Shown here: positions 11,081 to 20,712 of the stretch, in pieces | How positions within the stretch are numbered: the stretch's first letter is position 1 | Layout of the letters: every line of letters starts with the position of its first letter | Assembly: GCA_030490835.1 (NCBI GenBank) | Contig: CM059973.1 | Coordinates: 54,998,008 to 55,062,007, forward strand | Source: Annona cherimola | Lineage: Eukaryota; Streptophyta; Magnoliopsida; Magnoliales; Annonaceae | Direction: 5' to 3' | DNA length: 64,000 nucleotides | Translations under genes and position numbers: made by a program | Notes under the pieces: generated by a model | Database searches by the model: none | Told to the model about the DNA's origin: nothing | Seen by the model: the letters and a program-made list of their open reading frames with translations, nothing else

Positions 11081-12618
11081 TGTTGGAGACATGTGGAAAA
11101 TAAGCCAAGTCTATGTTTTGATGATTAACAAATCAATTTGAGTAAGTTTTGGTTACTAACATGTTTGTGAAGATTATTAAATGATATAAAAATGAAGAAA
11201 ATGAAGCATGATAGGTTAAGTCGATTTCCAAGTCGATCCCCAAGTCGACTCCAGCAGCGACTTCAAACATGATTTTCTGTCAAGAATTGAAATTAGGGAC
11301 GAGAGCTGCCAAAGTTGCAGACCAAGTCGACTCCACCTGCGACTTGGGTGAAGTCGCAGGCCAAGTCGACTCCAGCTTCGACTTCAGTCTGACAGCACGC
11401 ATTTTGAAGAGCTAAGTCGCAAACCAAGTTGACTCAATGCTCGACTTGAGTAAAATTGAAGACCAAGTAGACTCAAATATTTGACTTAGGCCAAATGAAG
11501 ATCAAATCAAGTCTAAAGCAAACAAAGTTGCATGTATTCATCATAGAAAATCAAGATCACACATTTCATGTACTCCAAGATTCAAGGGTTCAACGTTTAC
11601 AAGTCACGGAGCTAAAGGACATCAAGCTAGGATGAATATACAGAGTTTCAAATGACATAAATCAAGGGAAGTACATTAATTTGAAGAAATTTAGGTGACC
11701 AAAGCCATCTCCAAGGATTTCAAGTTCATCAAGCAAGCTAAGGAAGTGAAGTCGCACCCGAAGTCGACTTCACTTGCGACTTGGATCAAGTCCAGGACCA
11801 AGTCGACCCGAGGAAGAACTTGAACAGCCTGAGCATAGCCGAAGTCGACTCCATCTGCGACTTGGGCGAAGTCGCACCCGAAGTCGACTCCACCTGCGAC
11901 TTGGGTCGCAACGGTCGGAAATTTTTTGAATGTTGGCGCATTAAATGAGCGCCACCTACTTCCAAATGTTTGGATTCCCTCACTATTTATATAAGGCATT
12001 CGATATGAACGTGGAGGGTAGCTGAAACATCATTGATTGAGCACAACTCTCAGCTTTAAGAGCATTAAGTGATCAAGCCAACATCTAGAATAAGAACCTT
12101 GCTTTCAAACTGCCAAGAGCTGCTTGCTGAATCATTAAGCCTGCTTTAAAAGTTCTTCTCTGTGCCAAATCTGTCTCTACACACCAGTAACGTGTAGAAA
12201 ATTTCTTTTACTCTTTCTTATTGTATTGAACTTGATTTAATTTGGGTAACTAAGATTAAGTGTAAGCAAAGTAGTGTGTGATTGGAGTGGAACTCGTCAC
12301 CTACTTGTGCTGTGAGTTGTTGATGCCCCCTAGAGATGGAATCTAAAAGAGAGCAGAGGCTCTAGTTGTATTGATATAATACATAGTGGAACCCAAGTCA
12401 CAAGAGGTGTGAGCTTGGAAGAGTGGAGTAGGGAAGGTTGCCCGAACCACTATAAAAACTCTGTCCATTGATTTATATTTCTGCTCTTATTGCTTTCCTG
12501 TTGTTTCATTGAAGGGGATTGAACTAAACCGGGTAAAGTTTCTGTTTAAGTTGAAAAATTTTAATTACCCAATTCACCCCTCCCCTCTTGGGTTTTTGCC
12601 ATTAACTCGGGACCAACA
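11081..12618 (+). repeat. 3' LTR of Sirevirus S1
   Basis: 1538 bp, TGTTGG...CCAACA, followed by CATAT (12619-12623), the target duplication. Closely similar to the 5' LTR along its whole length. TATA box at 11988-11996. Palindromic repeats at about 11216-11470 and 11746-11910. One repeat stretch is missing relative to the 5' LTR. Confidence 0.95.
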
Positions 12619-14260
12619 CATATTACCTCGTTTTTATAGAGGTTATCCCTTTATAAATACTTGGTCATTACCTCCTTATATGGATTTTTATCCATAAATC
12701 CTTAAAAATTAAATCCATACATCCTTATAAAAATAAATCTTAATTTTTCCCAAAATCACGTTGTTCACTGTTCATGATTACTGTAGCAGGTTACTGTTCA
12801 TCCGAGGTTACTGTTCACAACGTGTTGGTTATTGTTCATGGGTTCCAAAAATAGAAAATACCATGACATAGCTTATGTTTAGTATATAATGGGAAAATTC
12901 ATGAATTTCAAATTTATCATCATTAACTTGGCCAATTAAATCTTTTTCTCTATATACTAAAATTCATCATAATTTCACTTAAGCATAATCCTTAAATCCA
13001 AAAATTATGAGATCAATATATCATCATTCTAACATCATAAATATCATAAAAATTCATCCTAAATCATCATTTAGTAATATTGCAGTATTATTTACTCATA
13101 TCATATGTTATTTTCCCGAATGCTCTATTTTCGCTCCAAATTTTTTATGTTTAGGCATAATTCCAATTTAGCATGGTAACTACACTTATTTTCTCATGCT
13201 TAGGCATTATCTAAGAATGGTTTTACCCTACTTAACATCTAAAAGAATTTTGGGAAGAATTCCCTTACCTCAAGTGAAGAACTCCTCTCCTCCTTATCTC
13301 TTTCTTTCTCTTTCCTCTTCTCTCTCTTTCTCTCTTGCTTCAAAACGTGGGAGTGAGCTTACTCAAGCTTGGGAGGGTGTGGGAGGTGTGCTTGGACGTC
13401 CAAGGGTGCTCCCCTTTTATAGGATTTGATTTTTCATGAATTTCCAATTTACCCCTTGAATTTGGACTAAATTATAAATATTTTTGCCAAGGAAATTTCC
13501 AAGAAAACCTTGAGAAATGTGCTGCCCCTTAGATACTTTTCACTCCACCCTAGCTAGCCTATTTAATTAATAATTTTTGATTTATTAAAAATCATATTTT
13601 TAAGCTAATTAAATCTCAACCGTTGATTCTTGATGAGGATGATTTTAGGCCATTGGATTTTGGCTCAAAAATCCATGCATGTCCACATCCCAGCTGCTCC
13701 TTGTAGATATGCATTTAATTTTTTGATTTTTAATTAATTAAAAATAACCCAAAAGTCAAATTATAATTAATGAAAAAGTGAAGCTACTTTTTGATCTCCA
13801 AATGACGTTTAATATTGACCTTTAATTCATGATTTTTATCACATCCTAAACCATTTATCATGTTCATCATAATTTTTTGTTCATCCATAAAAAATTTCAC
13901 CTTGATCCGATGTCCGGATTGCAAAATATGAATTTTTCTTCATTTTTTCTTCAAAATCATCCTTAAATCCGAAAATCATAAAAAATTCAAAAAGCATCAC
14001 TATTCCTCTTTTGTCTTTTAGTGGGAAGCTTCCTTTTTCGTCTTTTATGATTAAGTTAATCCAAAGCGATTAACTTAACATATTCCTTAATCCCACGTTT
14101 ACTATTCATGTTTACTATTCATCCGAATTAACATTCCATAATTAGCAATTTAATCCTCTAATTCCACATATTGCAAAAATATCATCAATATATTTCATCT
14201 AAATATCATTACGTTACCTAGGTTTCATACACGTTCCTAAAATCGGGGTTTCACAGATCT

Positions 14261-15359
14261 CCTTTTCCAAATTTACTTGACGAAGTTATAAACTCACAAG
14301 GCTTCACCCTCACACTTATTTTATGCCTGTTTTTACCCTTAGTTTTATTATTTTTTGTTTATTTTTTCAAAACCAAGTCCGGTCCCCTCACCATATTTCA
14401 AGGTATCTAGGGATTTCTTTTTTTATATATAAATAATCCTTCTCATCATATTTCAGGGTATCTAGAGAATCATTTAATGCATAAGTAGTGTGGTTCAACC
14501 CATTTACTATTATACTTTTTAGCTCGAGAGTTTAAAATTAAGTTGATTGTGCAAGAGTTAAAGCTCAAAAGAAATAATATGAAAAAGAATGCCTTGTTCA
14601 TTATCTACAAACAAGTCAAGTTAAATATTTATCTTGAAGATCTTTCAATTAAAATTAGACTCTCGTGCATATGAAGTTTATCATCAGAAGAAAATTAGGC
14701 AAATCAAGGAGAATTACTCTCAACTTTTAAGAAAATAGGACTTAGCAATTTAGAGTATTAAAGTCTCATCAAGTGATTCGGGATATTTTACATGGATGTT
14801 TTCTAACAGGTTTATGTCAGAAATAGGTTCAATTTCTTTAGTAAGCCTTGCCAATAACATAATGCTTATAGGGTCTATAAAAATTCAAGGTGGAGTTTTA
14901 TTTTCTTAAAGTCAAAGTACCTTTCCAAGTTCTCATATTTTATTACATTAGCAAGATTGAACAAAGTTTCCAACAAGAATTTCTCAGATCAGATATTTCT
15001 AAATTTCATCAAATTTTCAATTTCGATAAAATTTTAGAATTTCTAGAAAAAGTAAGAAAAAATCAAAAATAGCTCAAAATATCAACAAAAACCAGCAAAT
15101 ATCAAAAGTAGCTCAAAATATCAATAAAAATCAGCAAGGTGTGCATCCCCAACACTTAACACAACATTGTCATCAATGTTGAAGGCAGAAGATTAATACC
15201 TGGCAAATAGTAGTCATGAATAAAATATCACAATTAATGAGTTCAGAAATAATAACTAATCTATAACAAGCCAAGTCAGAATGTCTCAATGTGTTTAAGT
15301 TCATTCCAATAAAAGTCTATGGCTGAAATCATAAAAGTTCAAAAAGATAAAGAAAATAG
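14261..15359 (-). other. 3' non-coding region of element C (continued)
   Basis: On the minus strand this carries the Athila-type downstream signatures. One is a 'ggtgaggggaccggacttgg' style block (about 14378-14400), preceded by 'ccctagataccttgaaata'; its homologues are near 21705 and 36590. The other is a short 'gttgggga' tract near 15140-15150, where other copies have GTGTGGGGG. No ORF is credible; the AT-rich 60-residue frame at 14890 is noise. Confidence 0.65.
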
Positions 15360-16578
15360 TTAAGGCCTATTCCTAATAAAATCCATTGCCTCCTCCAAGG
15401 AGCTAATTCAACCCTCCACAACATCAAACTGATTAGTAATAAAGCCTCGCAGATCATTCATTTATTCAATTAGATAGTCAAGTTTTTCATTAATAGATCT
15501 GGAGCTAGAGGGAATGTCAGATGGGAGAGGAAGAATAGGAATATCAAGAATAGGTACATCAAGTAGATCAATCGATTCATGGTGCTCTGCAGGTGGGAGA
15601 ACAGGTGCTCTTTGCTTAGAGATGATCGATCCATCTGGAAGCTTCATAAGATAGCTGTCGTCCCCGTCTTTAACTCTCATCCTCATGTAAACAAGTATTA
15701 GTAGATCAATATACTCATGACCACTTATACGAGTATGAATAGGGTCCTAAAAATTGACATCGAGTCCAGTAGCAATCATTAAGACAATGTTCCTCAATTT
15801 GGCAGTCGGCTTGCGAGAAACGAAGAGGAGATGTTTGAGTAGCCAATATACCGAGTTGACTTGGATTCCTGTTCTCATAGCCGTTAAAAAGAAAAGTTCT
15901 TGTGTGCTAACCACTCCTTGGCTATCCGCTCTAGTAAAAATGGATTGGGCCATGAAGCGGTGTAGATTACAAAGTGTCGGATCCTAAATTTTAAATGCTT
16001 TGGCATTGCTCGGGATGTATTCTTCTACAATACGGATATTCCATGTTGGATCTTCAGGGTTTCTTATTAGTCTTTCCCATGTTGGGTGGAATATAAAGTC
16101 ATCGCTAAAGGTACGTGATCCCTCAATAGGAAATCCAAAAATATGATTGACCTGAGCCAAGCTTAGGACATGCTCATGACCCATTAGTCTAAACTTTATG
16201 CATTCATTGAGATCATTAGTGGTTGGTAACAAAATAGCCTCGAGACTACTCAAAACCCAAGTGTGATTTCAGAATAGCCTGGAACTCGTGTTTGTGCAAA
16301 CAAGTACCATCCAATGGTGTTTATGAAGTGTTGGACTCTCTTGGTAAACTCAAGGTGGAAAGTGCACCAAAGTCCACAAATTGGGTGCAATCCATATTTC
16401 TTAAGGCAAGGAAGTTATACCTTTCTTGCATGGCTTGATCTCTCATTAGCCATGGTAATGGGATGGGCACCGATGGTGGTGATGGCGATGGCTCTCGTGC
16501 TTGTCAAGTTCATCCTCTTAGCGCTTCCCTTGAGGTCCATTCCTGATTTCTCTTCCTTGCTCTCCTCTTGGAAGACAT
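15360..16578 (-). pseudogene. Degraded Athila-type accessory ORF of element C
   Basis: The family (the ORF found beside pol in Athila elements, related to 'putative plant transposon protein') has no proven function, and none is claimed here. A minus-strand start at 16578 gives a basic N-terminus (MSSKRRARKRNQEW). The best-preserved frame covers 16253 to 15360. It has a MGHEHVLSLAQVNHIFGFP segment, a WERLIRNP segment, then DPTLCNLHRFMAQSIF and VVSTQELFFLTAMR, and a Ser/Pro linker before a short heptad-like C-terminus. In-frame stops lie at 15984, 15747 and 15462. Frameshifts separate the N-terminus from the rest. It sits between pol and the 3' LTR, the place of the env-like or extra ORF in Athila elements. 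It aligns by eye with the S4 ORF at 41296-43282. Confidence 0.65.
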
Positions 16579-17719
16579 GAATATGGAGGGTTGGTTTGGG
16601 TTGGAAGTGAAAGGGGTTGTGTATGGAAGTAGTCTAGGAATGGGTTAAGAGAGGTTTGGAATGGTGGAGCTAACACTCGATATGTAAGTATTGGTATGCT
16701 ACTGTGGACTTCCAATCAAGTGTTTATGGGTTAAGGAGGAGTAGAAAGTTGGAGAGTGAATGGGATATGATATGGGATAGGTTTAGAGTAGAGAGAAGTG
16801 GTGGAGTTAGTTGTGGAGTTTTGACAAACACTTGATATGCGCTAGTTGGACGGTTGGGTTTGGTTGAGAATTTCAATTGTTGGATGATGGAAGTTGATGA
16901 TATGAGTTAGGTTTTCAGTGGAGAATGGAATAGGGTGTGGTTTATAGGTGTTTGAAGTCGAGGTTTTGGTTGAGACATTTCATCAAATAGCTTGTGGGTA
17001 AGGTTTGAAGTGAATGACAAGGGAGGATTTGAAGATGGATTTGAATGGAGATGAAAAGAGGGAGAATCTATGGGTGATTAATGGTTGTTTGGAAGAGATT
17101 ATAGAGGCTTGGGGTGTATTCTATGTTGGTGGGTGTATGAGAGAGAAATAAGTGTGAGAGGGAGAGGCGAGAGCAATAGGAAAAACAAGGAGTGGTGTTT
17201 TAGTCATGTCCAGCAAGCCACATGGTTTAAGCCACATGATTTGAACCATGTGAAGGTCTGATCACACAATTTGGTTCGTGTATGTCTCTTTTTGCTTGGT
17301 TTCCACTCCAAATTTTTGTAAATTGTCCATTTTGCTTGTGATAGCTTATTTTTTTCGTGATAACACTTGCTTAGAACCTTGATGTTTATTCGTTTGGCTC
17401 TGTTTAATCCTCTATTTACTACACTTGAATTCCCCCACACTTACTTTGCACTATAGAGCCAGAATTTATCCATCTTGATCTGATTACTTTCTTACAAAAT
17501 TATGCTCTAGAATATGTAAAGTGGATGTTTAAATTTAATAATACAAAATTTAATACATTTAAAAATCTATGGATTATGCAAATGGGGAGGATAAGAAAAA
17601 TTTCTTGATTTGGTCGAGTTGAGCCAAGTTGAGGTGGATTAGACTCTAAAATAGCTATCACAACAAAATCTAAATCAACAAATTCAGTTAAAAAGAAAGT
17701 AAAATAATAATAATAAATG
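16579..17719 (-). other. Non-coding leader between pol and the accessory ORF of C
   Basis: No ORF is supported. The minus strand shows an internal polypurine-like AAGTGTGGGGGAATTCAAG (17425-17443). Next comes text resembling Athila LTR U3, with 'ccacatggtttaagccac' style motifs at 17217-17255, and then about 500 bases rich in C and T running up to the ORF start. The arrangement resembles a duplicated 3' end or an internal promoter region; this is inference. Confidence 0.4.
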
Positions 17720-17917
17720 AAATTAACACTCCCCTAGAAGCAAAAAGAAAATTGGGTTGCTTCTCACGCAGTGCTTGGTTTAAATTCCTTAACCTAACTT
17801 CAGTTGTTATTCAATTTGTGTGGTTTCAGACAGGGAGTACACGACTCCCTTTGGAATTAGTTCCGCTGCAAAATAAGGCTTAATCATTGTCCATCAACTT
17901 TGAATGGGCCAGTACTC
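17720..17917 (-). pseudogene. C-terminal tail of pol (integrase end) of element C
   Basis: The minus strand reads GPFKVDGQ followed by a stop, matching the integrase end GAFKVNG of element A near 35575-35590. Downstream is a 'ttaaaccaagcactgcgtga' stretch and a 'gaagcaacccaa' stretch, matching the post-pol sequence of A at 35700-35730. This fixes the orientation and the position of the accessory ORF relative to pol. Upstream pol is lost at the junction with element B. Confidence 0.7.
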
Positions 17918-18550
17918 TATTAAGTCACTTTTATACTATTTATTTTGGACAATAATCATTGAGAATTAGAGTGTATAAGATGATTTGAATCATATTTTGA
18001 TTGATTTAGTTTTGTTTACCACAAAGCACTCATAATTGATCGGTATGTGCAAAATCAGGTGAAATCAAAGCAAAACTCGTGCACTTCTTTAGAAGTTGAA
18101 GTATGATGATAAAGACCCACTCAATTTGATAATCTTGAAGAATTAAAAGGAGAAAAATAATGATCAAACCAACCTAGAACATGTCATGGAAGATTTAACG
18201 TGAAACGGACATTAAATGTGCAAACAAGCAAATCGGGCGTAGAATTGATACAAGATAATTGATGATCAGGAGGAAAAGGATTTAAGGCATTTAAAGATGA
18301 TATTTTGAAGAGTTTAAAGAAGGAAAAATAGTGACTAACAAGTTTCAAGACATGCACAATACGTTTCGGCACAATATGGGGTGAAATATGCAAAAAACAG
18401 AGCAAAACGGGCAAAACTTCGAAGCAAATTGAGAGGAAAAGAGACACACACAGTTTGCACCGTGTGAAACTTAGAGACATGCAATTCTATGTGCAGTTGA
18501 GGTGTTTTGCACAAGTATTGGTTGTTTTGTTCAAGTTTTATTGGGAGCTC

Positions 18551-18558
18551 TATATAAA
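18551..18558 (+). promoter_or_regulatory. TATA box of the B LTR
   Basis: TATATAAA in the expected mid-LTR position, followed by 'cacttagttagac'. The motif agrees with the box at 2484-2491 of the C LTR. Confidence 0.5.
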
Positions 18559-19111
18559 CACTTAGTTAGACATTTCAAGGTATCCTAAAATGTCCCTACA
18601 GCTTGGGTTAAGGTCCAGAAAGCGAGAGAAGACGTAAAGCACAAGGCAAGGAGCGATGAGGTGAGTTGCTTGGAGTGGTCGAGACACCATCGGGGCTTCC
18701 GATCAATAAGCGTTTCCTTTCTTTCTTTTCTTTTGATTTTAATTTTTTTGTTTAGGATGGAGATCGGATACGTTATTATTTTGTATTTTATTATGATTAT
18801 AAACATGATAGGCTAAACTCGTTATCTAAGGTATAGGATGTAGCATGTGTCTAATGTAGCGAGTATTGTGGTTTAATTATTTAAGATATTTTGTGTTAAT
18901 TTAATATCTTGTGATTTAATGCTTGCTTGGTGTGAAGTCCTATACTTTGGCAATGATTCCCATATATTAGGTGATAGAATCGAGATGTGGAAGTCTAATA
19001 TATGAAAAATCAAGATATTAAATCTGAAAATCTAAGACCATGAGAATAGACATGATAACCTTGAGAAATTCCATGAACTTCCATACAACTTAATGGATTC
19101 TAATTGACTTA

Positions 19112-19391
19112 GGGTGTGTTTGGCAATGTGCAGAAAATATCAAGTAAAAACTTTTCAATTTAAAACTTTTCACTCTCCACAACTATCATATTTTTAATTA
19201 TTTTTTCACATTTTCGTATACAACTACACTACTTTTCAATCATTTCTACACAACGACCTATACAACTAACCTATCTATTTTAACTTTATCTTCTTTACTT
19301 CTCATAATTACCCCTATCATATCATATCATTTAACAACTTTTACTCTCCAAAACTTTTCATCAAAAGTTTTATCTATTCCCAAACGCACTC
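19112..19391. mobile_element. Tourist-like MITE, 280 bp
   Basis: Terminal inverted repeats GGGTGTGTTTGG and CCAAACGCACTC (inverted GAGTGCGTTTGG) are flanked by TTA (19109-19111) and TTA (19392-19394), the trinucleotide duplication of PIF/Harbinger-type MITEs. The LTR of element A at about 29430-29445 shows the empty site (one TTA) in otherwise matching text. Inner sequence repeats AAAACTTTTC motifs on both arms. No coding capacity. Confidence 0.85.
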
Positions 19392-19648
19392 TTAATCTTA
19401 TAAGAATGGGTGGTTAAGAAGATTAGGGTACGACTTGTAGATTTCAAGAAAATGTACAACGATAATATAGAGATAGTTCTTCTTTAACACATAATATCTA
19501 GATTAAATAAACACTCCACATATCTGTTGTATAAGACATATATGAAACCCTAGATCTTAGGTGCTCTCAATCCTATGACCTCTAAACCCTGTTTTATGTT
19601 TTACAAATCAACTTTCCTTTTTCCTATCCAGAAGTTAGACTTGTTGAA

Positions 19649-20712
19649 TTGTTATTGAGAAAGTTAGACTTGTTGTTGATTATGAGAGAATGTAAGCAAA
19701 ATTCGTATAGAAAAGAGACTTCAATGATAAAAGCATCATATGAACAAGGCTGGGGATATGAACAGCAAAATTTTTATAATCAAGATGACCCCTACCATGT
19801 TAAAAACCCTTGCTCAAACACTTACTATGATGATGAACCTACATATTTAAAATTTTCTTCGTCCAATAATCATACTTTTATATCTGAACAAAACTACTTT
19901 TCACCTCAACAACATGACTTAAATTTTGAACATAGGTTGGAGAATTTTTTCACAACAACCAATAATTCCACCACAACTTGAAGAATCCCTTTTAAAACAT
20001 GTTATTACAATGAATCAAGAACTTGACCAAATAAAGGAGCATCTTCTAATTTTAGGAGAAAAAGTTACACAACAAGTCAGCCATCTAAATGAGAATTGTG
20101 ATGAACCTTCTAGTCAACCATGCATGGACTATGAATTTTTCCAAAGATTATTGTTAAATCGTCACAAGTGATGACGATCAAGTAGAGGATGAGATGCATG
20201 TAGATGAACAAGAACATAACCAAAAGCAGATATATCATGAAGAAATTTTAAAGAATGAGAATCAAGAGGACGGTGACGTGCAGGATAATGAAAAAGAGCA
20301 AATTCAAAATTAGTCAAATCCTGAGAAAACTCTAAAAGCAATGAGAAAGAGATGACAATCAACCCGTCAAAAGAAACAAAGATAGAGAAGTCATCCATTC
20401 CATTCGAGCCACACAAGCCATCATTTGTCTTTTTTTAGGGAGCAGATGATTATTGCATAAATCCTAAAGAGATGGACGTTGATGATCATAACTTTAGAAA
20501 AATTTCTCTCTCTTTTTATTTAGATCCTTATTTAGACACTAACAACATCTATGATTTGCCAAGAAAATAAGATAAGATGATGCTGCAGGAGGAGTTGTTG
20601 GATATCACATCTAGTGATACTCCAAGTCTCATAAGTATGCAGATTGCGACACAAGAGAACATAGAGAAAGACCTACATGAACTTGTATTTGAAAGGTTGG
20701 GTATTGGTTAAT
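19649..20712 (+). pseudogene. Degraded gag-like fragment of element B
   Basis: The first frame (19649-19981) holds a KASYEQGWGYEQQNFYNQ segment rich in Tyr, Asn and Gln. It resembles the NPYSNTYNPGWRNHPNFSW-type linker of the element A gag. The second frame (19926-20171) holds a short helical stretch (PQLEESLLKHVITMNQELDQ) like the end of an Athila gag. A third stretch (to 20712) reads DPYLDTNNIYDLP and further acidic text with several stops. At least two frame changes and no zinc knuckle. It could alternatively be a lineage-specific non-autonomous ORF; identity is inferred from position and composition. Confidence 0.45.

Larger units (their letters stand above)
4276..12618 (+). mobile_element. 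Sirevirus-type Ty1/copia element S1, both LTRs present
   Basis: An 8343-bp element flanked by a perfect 5-bp duplication CATAT (4271-4275 and 12619-12623), inserted in solo LTR T1. Order: 5' LTR (4276-5853), tRNA-iMet primer site (5856-5870), gag with two CCHC knuckles, protease, integrase, RT, RNase H (the copia order, integrase before RT), a spacer with reiterated GGGGGAG tracts, and 3' LTR (11081-12618). LTRs begin TGTTGG and end CCAACA or CGAACA. The repeated polypurine tracts and two-knuckle gag fit the Sirevirus lineage. Coding capacity is lost through many stops and frameshifts. Confidence 0.95.
3260..14255 (+). mobile_element. Solo LTR T1, chromovirus (Tekay/Del)-like, carrying nested S1
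   Basis: Starts TGTAGCGCCCCGAATCGGGG and ends CGGGGTTTCACA, an imperfect inverted pair, flanked by a perfect 5-bp duplication GATCT (3255-3259 and 14256-14260). Without nested S1 and its duplication it is 2648 bp and holds no primer site, polypurine tract or coding sequence, so it is a solo LTR. It shares blocks with T2 (44230) and T3 (54893 reverse), such as 'ggtaaacgtgatcaggatt' after the start and a 'gcgacttggc' segment. The Tekay/Del assignment rests on termini and LTR length only. Confidence 0.85.
1556..17917 (-). mobile_element. Athila-like Ty3/gypsy element C, reverse, truncated
   Basis: Reading on the minus strand from 17917 down: the C-terminal tail of pol (17720-17917), a non-coding stretch, an accessory ORF (15360-16578), a 3' non-coding region (15359 to 14261, then 3254 to 2951) and the 3' LTR (2950-1556). 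The 5' LTR, gag and most of pol are missing, because element B begins at 17918. C is interrupted by solo LTR T1 (3260-14255). It seems to have inserted into the LTR of D. If so, its target duplication would be TCGTG at 1551-1555, but the partner copy is lost. Confidence 0.75.
17918..19640 (+). repeat. Left LTR of element B (with MITE)
   Basis: 17918-18300 matches the right LTR start at 24131-24499 nearly base for base (for example 'aagtcacttttatactattt'). The first dinucleotide is TA instead of TG. The later half shares blocks with the A LTR: 'gaatcgagatgtggaagtct', 'gagaatagacatgataacct', and the CCTAGATCTTAGGTGCTC text near the end. It contains the 280-bp MITE at 19112. The exact 3' end is uncertain because no second complete LTR exists. 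Confidence 0.75.
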
